Assembly: GCF_024168825.1 (NCBI RefSeq)
Contig: NZ_JALJWH010000001.1
Coordinates: 4,650,001-4,714,000 of the forward strand
Reading direction: 5' to 3'
DNA: 64,000 nt
Source: Paenarthrobacter sp. A20
GTDB lineage: Bacteria; Actinomycetota; Actinomycetes; Actinomycetales; Micrococcaceae
Part shown: positions 36,674-45,658 of the stretch, piece by piece
How the letters are laid out: every line of letters starts with the position of its first letter
Numbering within the stretch: the stretch's first letter is position 1
The notes under the pieces: generated by a model
What the model saw: the letters and a program-made list of their open reading frames with translations, nothing else
The model's database searches: none
What the model was told of the DNA's origin: nothing
Made by a program: the position numbers and the translations under genes

Positions 36674-39109
36674 TTGAACTTCAATGGACCCACAATGAGC
36701 CGCAGGACCCTTTTCCGCGCAGGAGGTGCAGCAGCCCTCGCGGGTGCCCTGCTTTCCCAGGCCGGGCCTTCGTTTGCCGCTTCGGGGCTTCAGGAACTGA
36801 TCGATCGACGCCGGTTGGTCCTCACCGGAGGCCAGAGCGCCGCAGACATCCCCGAGCTCGCAGCGCAACTTGAAGGCATGGGCGAGACCACCGGGAAATG
36901 GTGGACTTCCTTGGACAAGGCCCCGGCGCGGACCTCCCTGTGGAGCGATATCCCTTTGACGGGCATCGGACAGTCCACTGCTGCTACAGGCAATATGGGC
37001 CTGCACTTCAACCGCCTGTACGACATGGCCTTGGGGTATGCAGTCCCCGGCAATCCTTATGCAGGAAACCCGGAACTGGCCGCCGACATTGTGGCGGGCC
37101 TGCAGCTCCTCAATGACACGGCGTACAAACCGTCCACCAAGGCAGCAGGCAACTGGTGGTTCTGGGAGATCGGCGTTCCCCGGAAGACCGTGGACATCCT
37201 CACCCTGCTTCATGCCGAAGTTCCCGAAGCCCTGCGGACATCCCTGTTGGCAGCCGTGCGTTGGTTTGCGCCCAACCCGAATTGGCGCGGCCGTGCCACA
37301 TCCCTGGCGGAGACCGGCGCCAACCGCGTGGACAAGTCGCTGGCCTGCTGCATGCGGGGCATCCTGGACAACAAACCGGACGAGATCGCCCTGGGCAGGG
37401 ACGCCTTGAGCGACACCGTCCGCGGCGGGATCAACAGTGTCTTTACCTACGTCACCAGCGGCGACGGCTTTTACGCCGATGGTTCCTATGTCCAACACTC
37501 TTACCTGCCCTACGCGGGCACTTACGGCGTGGTGGCCCTGGCCGGCATCGCCGAGATCATCGCGATGCTGGGTGGAAGCACCTGGGCAGTGAACGACCCC
37601 AAGCGCTCCGTGCTCCTCGACGCCGTGGAGGAGACCTATGCCCCGTTCGTCTGGGACGGACGGATCATGGACACCATCCGTGGCCGTGCAGTCTCCCGCC
37701 AACGCGAACCCGATTACGTCAGCGGTTTTGGACTGATCTCCGCTGTCCTGCTGCTGGCACCGGGTTGCGATGAACCCTACCGTTCACGGTTCCTGGCCTT
37801 GGCCAAGGGCTGGTTGGAACGCTGCGCGGACCAGAAACTCGTGGGGCATCCAACGCAGAGCCTGGCAAAGTCCTTGCTCTCGCTCGGCGTCCTGTCAGAT
37901 ACCTCCGTGGTCGCTGTGCCGGCACCCGTCTACAGCCGTATGTTTGCCGACCAAGACCGTTTGGTCCATCACCGCCCGGGCTGGGGCTGCACCGTGAACC
38001 TCTCCTCCAAGCGCATCGGCCGTTACGAGTGGGGCAACAGTGAGAACAACCTCGGCTGGTACCAGGGCGACGGGATGACCTTCCTGTACACACGGCAGGA
38101 TCCTTCCCAGTTCAGCGCTGACTTCTGGCCGACAGTTGACCCCTACGCCCTTCCCGGCACCACCGTCAACGATCAAGTAAGGGCGAGCGGCGCTGGCGGG
38201 GCAGGGACCGGCATCCCCCGCGCCTTCCAGGCGTTCGCCGGTGGACTCACCGTGGACGGTCGCTGGGGCGTCATCGGCATGGACCACCTCAACCACAACA
38301 AAACCCTGTCCGGTCGGAAGTCATGGTTCTTCCTGGACGATGCTGTGGTCTGCCTCGGGGCGGGAATCACCGGTACGGGCGGCGCTGCGGTACAGACCAC
38401 CATAGAGAACAGGTCGTTCGCGGTTGGGTCCGTACCGTCGGTGCGGACCGACTCCCGGAACCGTCGTATGGCGCCGGGCGACACACCCGTGGTCTTGAAG
38501 CGGTCCGCGCACGTTGAAGGGCACGGAGGCTATGTCTTCCTCGATGCGCCTGGCGTTTCCGGGTCTGCTGAAGTTGCGGTGGTTCGCCGGACGGGCAGCT
38601 GGTTCGACGTGAATTCAGGGGCGGACACTGGCGGCACCACCGATCCGGTCACCCGGGACTACGTCACCATTACGCATCGGCACGGTAGTGACCCGGCGGC
38701 ATCCGGCTACGCCTATATGGTCTTGCCCGCTGCCGGCCACTCCACCACGTTCTCCCAGTCCGCCAACCCCGATGTGAAGGTCCTTGCCAACTCTGCCGAA
38801 GTCCAGATGGTGGAGGTTGGCAAGGACAAGCTGGTCATGGCCAACTTCTTCGCGGCAGGTTCAGCCGGCGGGTACACAGCGTCCGGGCCGTGCACCGTGT
38901 CCGCACACCAGACCGGGGACAAGCTCACCTTGGCCGTGGCGGATCCGTCCCGAACGCGGGCTGCTGTGAGGATCACGCTCGCCGGGTCCGACTGGAGCAC
39001 GCTGGTGGATTCCGGGCCCGGCGTGGTCTTGGTCAGCGCCAACCCGGTGGTCATTGAGGTCCAGCTCGACGGGCATGGCCACCAGAAGAACCTGACGCTG
39101 GGCACCTAG
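36674..39109 (+). CDS. secreted polysaccharide lyase family 8
   Basis: About 811 residues. A Tat signal (SRRTLFRAGGAAALAGALLS) is followed by the PL8 alpha/alpha toroid and beta-sandwich domains. The Trp patch NWWFWEIGVPR is at about 160, the catalytic Asn217 in TGANRVD, His275 in QHSYLPYAGTYG and Tyr284 nine residues later, the same His-Tyr spacing as known hyaluronate lyases; the Arg cluster RGRAVSRQ follows. It should cleave hyaluronate, chondroitin or xanthan-like polymers by beta-elimination; specificity cannot be read. TTG 36674 has GGAG at 5 nt; ATG 36695 is an alternative. Confidence 0.93.
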   Translation: MNFNGPTMSRRTLFRAGGAAALAGALLSQAGPSFAASGLQELIDRRRLVLTGGQSAADIPELAAQLEGMGETTGKWWTSLDKAPARTSLWSDIPLTGIGQSTAATGNMGLHFNRLYDMALGYAVPGNPYAGNPELAADIVAGLQLLNDTAYKPSTKAAGNWWFWEIGVPRKTVDILTLLHAEVPEALRTSLLAAVRWFAPNPNWRGRATSLAETGANRVDKSLACCMRGILDNKPDEIALGRDALSDTVRGGINSVFTYVTSGDGFYADGSYVQHSYLPYAGTYGVVALAGIAEIIAMLGGSTWAVNDPKRSVLLDAVEETYAPFVWDGRIMDTIRGRAVSRQREPDYVSGFGLISAVLLLAPGCDEPYRSRFLALAKGWLERCADQKLVGHPTQSLAKSLLSLGVLSDTSVVAVPAPVYSRMFADQDRLVHHRPGWGCTVNLSSKRIGRYEWGNSENNLGWYQGDGMTFLYTRQDPSQFSADFWPTVDPYALPGTTVNDQVRASGAGGAGTGIPRAFQAFAGGLTVDGRWGVIGMDHLNHNKTLSGRKSWFFLDDAVVCLGAGITGTGGAAVQTTIENRSFAVGSVPSVRTDSRNRRMAPGDTPVVLKRSAHVEGHGGYVFLDAPGVSGSAEVAVVRRTGSWFDVNSGADTGGTTDPVTRDYVTITHRHGSDPAASGYAYMVLPAAGHSTTFSQSANPDVKVLANSAEVQMVEVGKDKLVMANFFAAGSAGGYTASGPCTVSAHQTGDKLTLAVADPSRTRAAVRITLAGSDWSTLVDSGPGVVLVSANPVVIEVQLDGHGHQKNLTLGT

Positions 39110-39115
39110 CTGAAA

Positions 39116-39180
39116 GCAACGCGGGGTCACTTACGGCCCATCCGAGTGGTAAACATGGGCTGTAAGTGACCCCGCGTTGC
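39116..39180. repeat. 65-nt palindromic repeat, copy B
   Basis: 26-nt arms at 39116-39141 and 39155-39180, with one C-to-T change in the right arm relative to copy A, and a different 13-nt loop. It lies between the convergent PL8 and gabT stops and marks the right border of the polysaccharide island. Confidence 0.9.
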
Positions 39181-39198
39181 TGCTTGAAACGGTGTGAG

Positions 39199-40554
39199 TT
39201 ACGCGTGTGCCTTGATGGCTGCGGCGAGGACCTCGAGGCCGTCGATCAGCAGTTCGTCGCTGATGACCAGCGGCGGGAGCAGGCGGATCACGTTGCCGTA
39301 GGTGCCGCAGGTCAGGATGATGACGCCTTCCTGGAGGCAAGCGGCGGCCACAGCCTTGGTCAGTTCAGCGTTCGGTTCCTTGGAGCCGGACTGAACGAGT
39401 TCGATAGCCAGCATGGCGCCGCGGCCACGGATGTCGCCAACCACGGAAACTTCGTCAGCCAGTTCGCGGAGTTTGCCCAGGGCGAGCTCTTCGATGTGGC
39501 GGGCGCGGCCGTTGAGGTCGTGCTGCTCCATGGTGTCGATGGCTGCCAGTGCTGCTGCGCAAGCGACCGGGTTACCACCGTAGGTGCCGCCGAGGCCGCC
39601 CGGGTGAACGGCGTCGAGCAGGTCGGCGCGGCCGGTGATCGCGGACAGCGGGAGGCCGCCGGCGATGCCCTTGGCCATGGTGATGATGTCCGGGACAACA
39701 CCTTCGTGGTCAACGGCGAACCATTCGCCCGTGCGGCAGAAGCCGGACTGGACCTCGTCAGCGATGAAGACGATGCCCTTTTCCTTGGCCCAAGCGGACA
39801 GTGCCGGGAGGAAACCTTCGGCCGGAACGATGAAGCCGCCCTCGCCCTGGATGGGTTCGATGATGATGGCGGCAACCTGGTCGCCACCGATCTGCTTCTC
39901 GATCATGGTGATGGCGCGCTTGGCGGCCTCGGCACCGGTGATCTCCGGGTTCTCTTCGCGGAACGGGTAGCTCATGGGCATGCGGTAGACCTCGGGCGCG
40001 AACGGGCCGAAGTTGGTCTTGTACGGCATGGCCTTGGCGGTCAGTGCCATGGTCAGGTTGGTACGGCCGTGGTACGCGTGGTCGAAAGCAACCACGGCAT
40101 CGCGGCCGGTGGCCAGGCGTGCAACCTTGACGGCGTTCTCCACGGCTTCAGCGCCAGAGTTGAACAGCACGGTGCGCTTGGCGTGGTCGCCCGGGGTGAG
40201 GCGGTTCAGCTGCTCGGCAACTGCAACGTAGCCCTCGTACGGGGTGACCATGAAGCAGGTGTGCGTGAAGTGCGCAGCTGCTTCCTGGACGGCGGCGACG
40301 ACGGCGGGGTCGGAAGCGCCGACGCTGGTCACGGCGATGCCGGAACCGAGGTCGATGAAGGAGTTGCCATCAACGTCGCGGATGATGCCGCCGTCGGCGT
40401 CTTCAACGTAGACGGGGACACCCGAGGCGACGCCGGCAGCAACGACGGCGGAGCGGCGCTCAGCCAGGGCCTGCGACTTGGGGCCGGGGAAGGCGCCGTT
40501 GATGTTGCGCTTCTGCTCGATGCGGTACGAGAGTTCGTTCGCGGTGGTAGTCAT
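39199..40554 (-). CDS. gabT: 4-aminobutyrate aminotransferase
   Basis: A 451-residue class III aminotransferase. The PLP-binding Lys is in ITMAKGIAGGLPLSAI, preceded by FIADEVQSGFCRTGEWFA, and the N-terminal half has DLGSGIAVTSVG. It converts GABA and 2-oxoglutarate to succinate semialdehyde and glutamate. The ATG 40554 follows AAAGG. It lies 45 bp after the aminobutyraldehyde dehydrogenase gene on the same strand, so the two form a putrescine/GABA degradation operon. Confidence 0.95.
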   Translation of the reverse strand: MTTTANELSYRIEQKRNINGAFPGPKSQALAERRSAVVAAGVASGVPVYVEDADGGIIRDVDGNSFIDLGSGIAVTSVGASDPAVVAAVQEAAAHFTHTCFMVTPYEGYVAVAEQLNRLTPGDHAKRTVLFNSGAEAVENAVKVARLATGRDAVVAFDHAYHGRTNLTMALTAKAMPYKTNFGPFAPEVYRMPMSYPFREENPEITGAEAAKRAITMIEKQIGGDQVAAIIIEPIQGEGGFIVPAEGFLPALSAWAKEKGIVFIADEVQSGFCRTGEWFAVDHEGVVPDIITMAKGIAGGLPLSAITGRADLLDAVHPGGLGGTYGGNPVACAAALAAIDTMEQHDLNGRARHIEELALGKLRELADEVSVVGDIRGRGAMLAIELVQSGSKEPNAELTKAVAAACLQEGVIILTCGTYGNVIRLLPPLVISDELLIDGLEVLAAAIKAHA

Positions 40555-40599
40555 GGGGTGGTTGCCTTTCTGGGAAATTCGTACGGGTGGGGCGAAGCG

Positions 40600-42030
40600 C
40601 TACGCGTCGAGTGCACTCATCACGTGCTTGATGCGCGTGTAGTCTTCCACGCCGTACATGGAGAGGTCCTTGCCGTAGCCGGACTGCTTGAAGCCGCCGT
40701 GCGGCATCTCTGCCGTCAGCAGGATGTGGGTGTTGATCCAGACCGCACCGAAGTCCAGGTCGCGGCTCATGCGCATGGCCGTGCCGTGGTCGGTGGTCCA
40801 GACGCTGGACGCCAGGGCGTACTCGACGTCGTTGGCCAGGTCGAGTGCTTCGGCTTCAGTGCTGAACTTCTGCACGGTAATGACCGGACCGAAGGTTTCC
40901 TTCTGCACGATGTCGTCGGTCTGCTTGGCCCCGGAGATGATGGTGGGCTCGAAGAAGAAGCCCTTCTCGCCTGCGCGGTGGCCACCGGTTTCGATCTTGC
41001 AGTTGGCCGGGAGGTGCTCCACTACCGAGGTGACGGCGTTGAAGTGGTTCACGTTGTTGAGCGGGCCGAAGTAGTTGTCTTCGTCGTTCTGCGAACCGGT
41101 GTGCAGGGTCTTGGTGTGTTCCACCATGGCTGCCACGACGTCGTCGTGAACGGAGTCCTCCACCAACACGCGGGTGATGGCGGTGCAGTCCTGGCCGGCG
41201 TTGAAGAAGGCGAACTCGGCGATGGCCGCGGCGCTCTTCTTGATGTCGGCGTCCTTGAAGACAATGGCCGGAGCCTTGCCGCCAAGTTCCAGGTGTGCAC
41301 GCTTGAGGCCCTTGGCTGCGCCGCTGGCGACTGCGATGCCCGCGCGGACGGAACCGGTGATGGAGACCAGCCCGGGGACCTTGTGGTCAACCATCATGGC
41401 GCCGGTCTCACCGGTGCCGAGGACAACGTTCAGGACACCGGCCGGGAAGATCTCGCCGGCGAGGCGTGCCAGGACCAGGGTGGATTCCGGGGTGGTGTCC
41501 GACGGCTTGAGGACAACGGTGTTGCCGGCAGCCAGGGCGGGGCCGATCTTCCAGATGGCCATGAGGAACGGGTAGTTCCACGGCGCAACCTGGGCTACGA
41601 CGCCGATCGGTTCGCGACGTACGTAGGAGGTGTGGCCCTCGAAGTATTCACCGGCAGACTTGCCTTCCATGATGCGTGCAGCACCGGCGAAGAAGCGGAG
41701 CTGGTCGGCGCCGGCGGCAACTTCCTCGGAAGCGATCAGGGAGCGTACCTGGCCGGTGTTGCGGTGCTGGGCGTCAACGAGTTCGTCGCTGTTGGCCTCC
41801 ACGGCGTCGGCAAGCTTGAGCAACATGAGCTGGCGCTGGCCCGGCGTGACGTGCTTCCACGTCTTGAAGGCGTCGCTGGCAGCGGTCATGGCGGCGTCGA
41901 CGTCGGCCTGCACCGAAATCGGCGACTTGGCAACGATCTCCCCATTGGTGGGGTTCACGATGTCAAGGAGACCCGTACCTACCGGCGTAACGAATTCGCC
42001 GTTGATGAAGTTCTGCAAGGTTTGAACCAC
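40600..42030 (-). CDS. patD: gamma-aminobutyraldehyde dehydrogenase
   Basis: A 476-residue aldehyde dehydrogenase. FFAGAARIMEGKSAGEYFEG followed by HTSYVRREPIGVVAQVAPWN is characteristic of the YdcW/Prr group rather than GabD. Catalytic residues are the Glu of LELGGKAPAIVF and the Cys of FNAGQDCTAITRV. It oxidises 4-aminobutanal from putrescine to GABA, which GabT then uses. The GTG at 42030 has GAGGG at 9 nt and gives the normal family length; the frame extends upstream to 42195 into the promoter region. A succinate semialdehyde dehydrogenase role is the main alternative. Confidence 0.88.
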   Translation of the reverse strand: MVQTLQNFINGEFVTPVGTGLLDIVNPTNGEIVAKSPISVQADVDAAMTAASDAFKTWKHVTPGQRQLMLLKLADAVEANSDELVDAQHRNTGQVRSLIASEEVAAGADQLRFFAGAARIMEGKSAGEYFEGHTSYVRREPIGVVAQVAPWNYPFLMAIWKIGPALAAGNTVVLKPSDTTPESTLVLARLAGEIFPAGVLNVVLGTGETGAMMVDHKVPGLVSITGSVRAGIAVASGAAKGLKRAHLELGGKAPAIVFKDADIKKSAAAIAEFAFFNAGQDCTAITRVLVEDSVHDDVVAAMVEHTKTLHTGSQNDEDNYFGPLNNVNHFNAVTSVVEHLPANCKIETGGHRAGEKGFFFEPTIISGAKQTDDIVQKETFGPVITVQKFSTEAEALDLANDVEYALASSVWTTDHGTAMRMSRDLDFGAVWINTHILLTAEMPHGGFKQSGYGKDLSMYGVEDYTRIKHVMSALDA

Positions 42031-42173
42031 GGTGTGCAACCCTCTTTCGGAGTCTGGGCATGGGTTTAGCTGATCAGAGCCTATGCCAGGGAGGGGGTCC
42101 AAGGAATAGCCAGCTGCACACACAACAACCCCCCACTTAGTGCGCTTGACCAGTGCAGGGTTACGCTTTAACC

Positions 42174-43616
42174 ATGGCAATGTCCCTCGCTTCACTCGTC
42201 GCTGTCCCCTCCCTGAAACTCCGCCAGGCAGGACTTGCCGAAACCACGCTGAACCAAGACATCAGCTGGGTCGCGGTGACGGAGCTGGAGGACCCCCAAC
42301 GCTTCCTGAGCGGCGGCGAATTGGTCCTCACCACGGGCCTGCGCCTCAAGAGTGCGGCGGATCAGCGGCGCTTCGTCCGTCAAGCCCAGCGCGCGGGAGC
42401 CGTGGGGATCGGTTTCGGCATTGGCCTGACCCACGAGTCGGTTCCCGATGCCCTGGTCGCTGAGGCCAACCGCTGGGGCCTGCCCTTGGTGGAGGTCCCT
42501 TACGAGATCCCCTTCATCGCCATCGGCAAGCTCGTGGCCGAGTCCCACTCAGCGGACCACTACTCCAACCTGGAACGGCTTCTGGCCGGGCACCAGATCC
42601 TTGCCCGCTCCCTGCTCACCGGCGGTGGCCTCAACGAACTCCTCAAGCAGTTGGGCAGCATGCTCCGCACCGATGTTGTGCTCACCCAGTTCAGCGCTCA
42701 GCTCTACAACAGCGTGGCCGGCAAGCCCGCGCCGACGGCGGATGGCTGGGCTTCGTATCCGATTCCCACCGGCCGCAGGGACGCCTGCACCTTGTGGTTG
42801 CGGCAGCCTTTCGTCGACTCCGGAATCGTCAGCTACGCGCAGAACCTCATCAGCGTGGAACTCAACAACATGGTCAAGCAGCGCCAGTCCCAGCGTGCCA
42901 TGGCCGGGCAAGTGCTGGACGACGTCATCCACGGCACCCTGGAAACCATCGAGGCCGCCCGCCGCTTGGCCGGCGTCGGCATCAACAGCACGCGTAAGAA
43001 CGTAGTACTCGTTGCCGAATCCGCGGCACACCACAAGCAACTGGTCAGCATTTCGCTGCCCCAGGCGCTGGAAGCCGGCGTCAGCGCCGTCGTCGGGAAG
43101 GACCTTGTCACCGTCATCAGCGATGACGGCAGTTCCGCTACCGCCTTGGCCAAGAGCCTCAGCGACCACCTGCAGGAGGCCGGTATCCACGCCGTGATCG
43201 GAATAGGCGGCGCCTACACGAAGCCCAACGGCCTGCGCTGGAGCTACTTTGAAGCGCGCGACGCCGTGGCGCACGGCTTGCCGGTTAACGAGCCGGAGCG
43301 CCTCAGCCTGACGTCCCTGCTCCTCGCCAGCGAGGACGTTCCCCTGGCCGATATGGCCAGCGAGTCGCTGACGCCTCTCCGGAAGTTCGACGCCGCTCAT
43401 GGGGCCGAGTTGGTGGCCACCCTGGAAAGCTACTTGAACCACAACGGGTCTGTTGCCGCCGTCGCCGAAGCCCTGACGTTGCACCGGAATACCGTGCGAT
43501 ACCGTCTGGCGCAGATCACCGAACTGACGGGCTACGACCCTTCGCAGACGCAGGACCGGGTGCAGCTCTGGCTGGCGTTGGCGGTGCAGCGACTGGGTTC
43601 ACGCAACCCCCGCTAA
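42174..43616 (+). CDS. PucR family regulator, GabR-like
   Basis: A 480-residue PucR-type regulator. The N-terminal PucR domain spans about residues 5-120 (SLKLRQAGLAETTLNQDISW, GELVLTTGLRLKS), and the C-terminal helix-turn-helix reads NGSVAAVAEALTLHRNTVRYRL. It is divergent from the GABA operon. In Corynebacterium glutamicum a PucR-type GabR activates gabTDP, so a GABA-responsive activator is the likely role here. ATG 42174 or the ATG two codons later may be the start; no clear ribosome site precedes either. Confidence 0.88.
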   Translation: MAMSLASLVAVPSLKLRQAGLAETTLNQDISWVAVTELEDPQRFLSGGELVLTTGLRLKSAADQRRFVRQAQRAGAVGIGFGIGLTHESVPDALVAEANRWGLPLVEVPYEIPFIAIGKLVAESHSADHYSNLERLLAGHQILARSLLTGGGLNELLKQLGSMLRTDVVLTQFSAQLYNSVAGKPAPTADGWASYPIPTGRRDACTLWLRQPFVDSGIVSYAQNLISVELNNMVKQRQSQRAMAGQVLDDVIHGTLETIEAARRLAGVGINSTRKNVVLVAESAAHHKQLVSISLPQALEAGVSAVVGKDLVTVISDDGSSATALAKSLSDHLQEAGIHAVIGIGGAYTKPNGLRWSYFEARDAVAHGLPVNEPERLSLTSLLLASEDVPLADMASESLTPLRKFDAAHGAELVATLESYLNHNGSVAAVAEALTLHRNTVRYRLAQITELTGYDPSQTQDRVQLWLALAVQRLGSRNPR

Positions 43617-43666
43617 GGATCCCCGTCCGCGCACAGCCGGAGAGGTTCGCCACATAACTCTAGACA

Positions 43667-43685
43667 TTAGACATCAAACGTCTAA
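43667..43685. promoter_or_regulatory. operator candidate upstream of MFS-gntR
   Basis: TTAGAC-N7-GTCTAA ends 9 bp before the MFS start codon, in an AT-rich patch. It suits a site for the GntR regulator encoded in the same operon. Confidence 0.5.
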
Positions 43686-43694
43686 CCTTTAGAT

Positions 43695-44981
43695 ATGGCC
43701 GCGACGACTCCTCTTACCCCCAGCACCGGAAACATCCCTACGATTCCCACCGCCCAGGCTGCTCCTGCCCTTTCGGTCAACGCAGCCGTCCCGAAGACCC
43801 GCGTCGTCGCCGTCGTCGGCATTATTGCCGTGGTCCTTATCGGCCTGAACCTGCGGGCGGGCATCACCAGCGCCGCAGCGCTGTTCCATGAGCTGCAGCA
43901 GGTGCTGGGCTACGGCGCCCTGGTCGCGTCCATCCTGCCGTCCATCCCCCTGCTGTGCTTTGCTGTCGCAGGCATGGGAACGTCGTGGTTGACCCGTCGC
44001 GTGGGTGTCGAGAAAGCCATTGCCATAGCCCTGGCGCTGCTGGCCGGCGGCTTGTTGGTACGCGGTGTTCCAGTGACGGGCGCCCTCCTCGGCGGTACGG
44101 TCCTGGCGATGTCCGGACTGGCGGTGTGCAATGTGGCCATGCCGTCCTTCATCCGCGAGCACTACTCCGAGCGCACCTCCATGATGACCGGCCTTTACAC
44201 CTTCACCATGTCCGGCGGCGCCACCTTCGCCGCAGTCGTCAGCGTTCCGTTGGCGCAGGAACTCGGCTCACCGTCCATGGGCCTGGCCGCCTGGGGCCTG
44301 CTGGGTGTCGCAGCCCTCCTCGGCTTCCTGCCGATCGTCCTGCACACGCACCGGAGCGCCACCAAGACTGATCGGCCCCGCGTGTCCATGTGGCCGTTGC
44401 TCCGCACCCGGCTGGGCATCCTGATTACAGCGATCTTTACGTTCCAGGCCTTCCTTGCCTACGCCGTGATGAGCTGGTTCGCCTACATCCTGACCTCCCA
44501 GGGCCTCAGCGCTTCAGAGAGCGGCCTGCAGTTCGGTGTCATGCAGCTGGTCTCCGTAGCTGCCGGCATGATCCTCCTTGCGTTCGGCTCCCGGCCCGGC
44601 ATGCTCCGCCCCGCCCTGTACCTCGCCAGCAGCTCCACGTTGCTGGCCATCGCCGCCATGGTCTGGCTGCCGACGTCGCTGGCGGTTGTCCCGGCCGTCT
44701 TGTTCGGATTCGGCTTGGGCATCTTCCCGCTGGTTTTGGTGATCATCAGCCGCAGCGGACGGTCGACGGCGGAAACCACCGCGCTCTCCACCATCGCCCA
44801 ATCGCTGGGATACTTGATTGCGGCCATTGGCCCCTTTGGCATGGGACTGCTCCACAGCGCCACCGGCGGCTGGGTACTGCCCCTGAGCCTGCTGTCCATC
44901 GTGGCCGTGGCGCTCATGGTCACCTGCCACCTGCTCACCAGCAAGCGCACTGCCACCAAGACCGGACCGAGGACTGCATGA
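43695..44981 (+). CDS. MFS transporter, CynX/NimT type
   Basis: A 428-residue, 12-helix transporter. The blocks LNLRAGITSAAALFHELQQVLG and PGMLRPALYLASSSTLLAI are typical of the CynX (cyanate/nitroimidazole) branch. The substrate is not predictable. The ATG 43695 has no recognisable ribosome site, so the message may be leaderless. Its stop overlaps the GntR start (ATGA), so the transporter and regulator are coupled and the regulator probably senses the transported compound. Confidence 0.88.
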   Translation: MAATTPLTPSTGNIPTIPTAQAAPALSVNAAVPKTRVVAVVGIIAVVLIGLNLRAGITSAAALFHELQQVLGYGALVASILPSIPLLCFAVAGMGTSWLTRRVGVEKAIAIALALLAGGLLVRGVPVTGALLGGTVLAMSGLAVCNVAMPSFIREHYSERTSMMTGLYTFTMSGGATFAAVVSVPLAQELGSPSMGLAAWGLLGVAALLGFLPIVLHTHRSATKTDRPRVSMWPLLRTRLGILITAIFTFQAFLAYAVMSWFAYILTSQGLSASESGLQFGVMQLVSVAAGMILLAFGSRPGMLRPALYLASSSTLLAIAAMVWLPTSLAVVPAVLFGFGLGIFPLVLVIISRSGRSTAETTALSTIAQSLGYLIAAIGPFGMGLLHSATGGWVLPLSLLSIVAVALMVTCHLLTSKRTATKTGPRTA

Positions 44982-45658
44982 CCCTGACTCCATCGCATCG
45001 CCCGGCCCTGGCCGAGGAGGTCACTTCCAAGCTCCGGGACATGATCAAGTCCGGCGAATGGCCACTTCAGGAGCGCATCCCCGCGGAGCCCGAACTCATG
45101 TCCACGCTGGGCGTTTCGCGGGGAACCCTGCGCGAAGCCATCAAGGCACTGGCCCACTCCGGAATGCTTGAGGTACGACGCGGCGACGGCACGTATGTGC
45201 GGGCCAACAGTGAGATGTCCGGCGCGGCCCAGCGCATGTACCTGGAGCACACCCAGGAACATATCGTTGAAGTCCGGCTCGGCCTGGACACCCAGGCTGC
45301 CCGCCTGGCCACCAAGCACGCCACCGCCGAAGACCTGGCCGAAATGCGACGTCTCCTGGCGCTACGCCACGATGCTTGGCAGGCCGAGGACTATCCCACG
45401 TGGGCCAGCGCCGACTGGGAATTCCACGAGCGCGTTGCCTTGGCGTCAGGGAATCCCCTGCTGCACCAGTTGTACGTTTCGTTCGGTGGCGTGTTCCACA
45501 ACGACCTCCTCAGGCAGCAGCGCAAGGGCGGCTTCAACGGCATCCCCCGCGAAGGGCACGACGAATTGGTGGATGCCCTCGAAGCCCACGATCCCGACGC
45601 CGCCGTGCGCAGCGTGTACCGGAACCTGGACTACTGTTCGGACCAGGGCCCGCGGTAA
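44978..45658 (+). CDS. GntR/FadR-subfamily regulator
   Basis: A 226-residue regulator. The winged helix at residues 5-75 includes LRDMIKSGEWPLQERIPAEP and ELMSTLGVSRGTLREAIKAL. The C-terminal FCD domain has RLGLDTQAARLATKHAT, with the conserved acidic and His positions of metal-binding FCD proteins (DWEFHERVALASGN). It probably represses the upstream MFS gene. The ATG lies inside the MFS stop; a longer frame running from 44390 is an overlapping artefact. It ends one base before the convergent sulfur-enzyme gene. Confidence 0.92.
   Translation: MTLTPSHRPALAEEVTSKLRDMIKSGEWPLQERIPAEPELMSTLGVSRGTLREAIKALAHSGMLEVRRGDGTYVRANSEMSGAAQRMYLEHTQEHIVEVRLGLDTQAARLATKHATAEDLAEMRRLLALRHDAWQAEDYPTWASADWEFHERVALASGNPLLHQLYVSFGGVFHNDLLRQQRKGGFNGIPREGHDELVDALEAHDPDAAVRSVYRNLDYCSDQGPR

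Noticed and set aside
39166..42069. A 967-codon open frame on the plus strand
   Set aside because: It runs antisense to gabT and patD, both of which have complete family motifs. Long antisense frames are expected in GC-rich genes; the translation is Val/Gly/His-rich and featureless.
44390..45658. A frame that extends the GntR gene 196 codons upstream
   Set aside because: The extension overlaps the MFS gene in another frame; the ATGA overlap at 44978 and the family length fix the real start.
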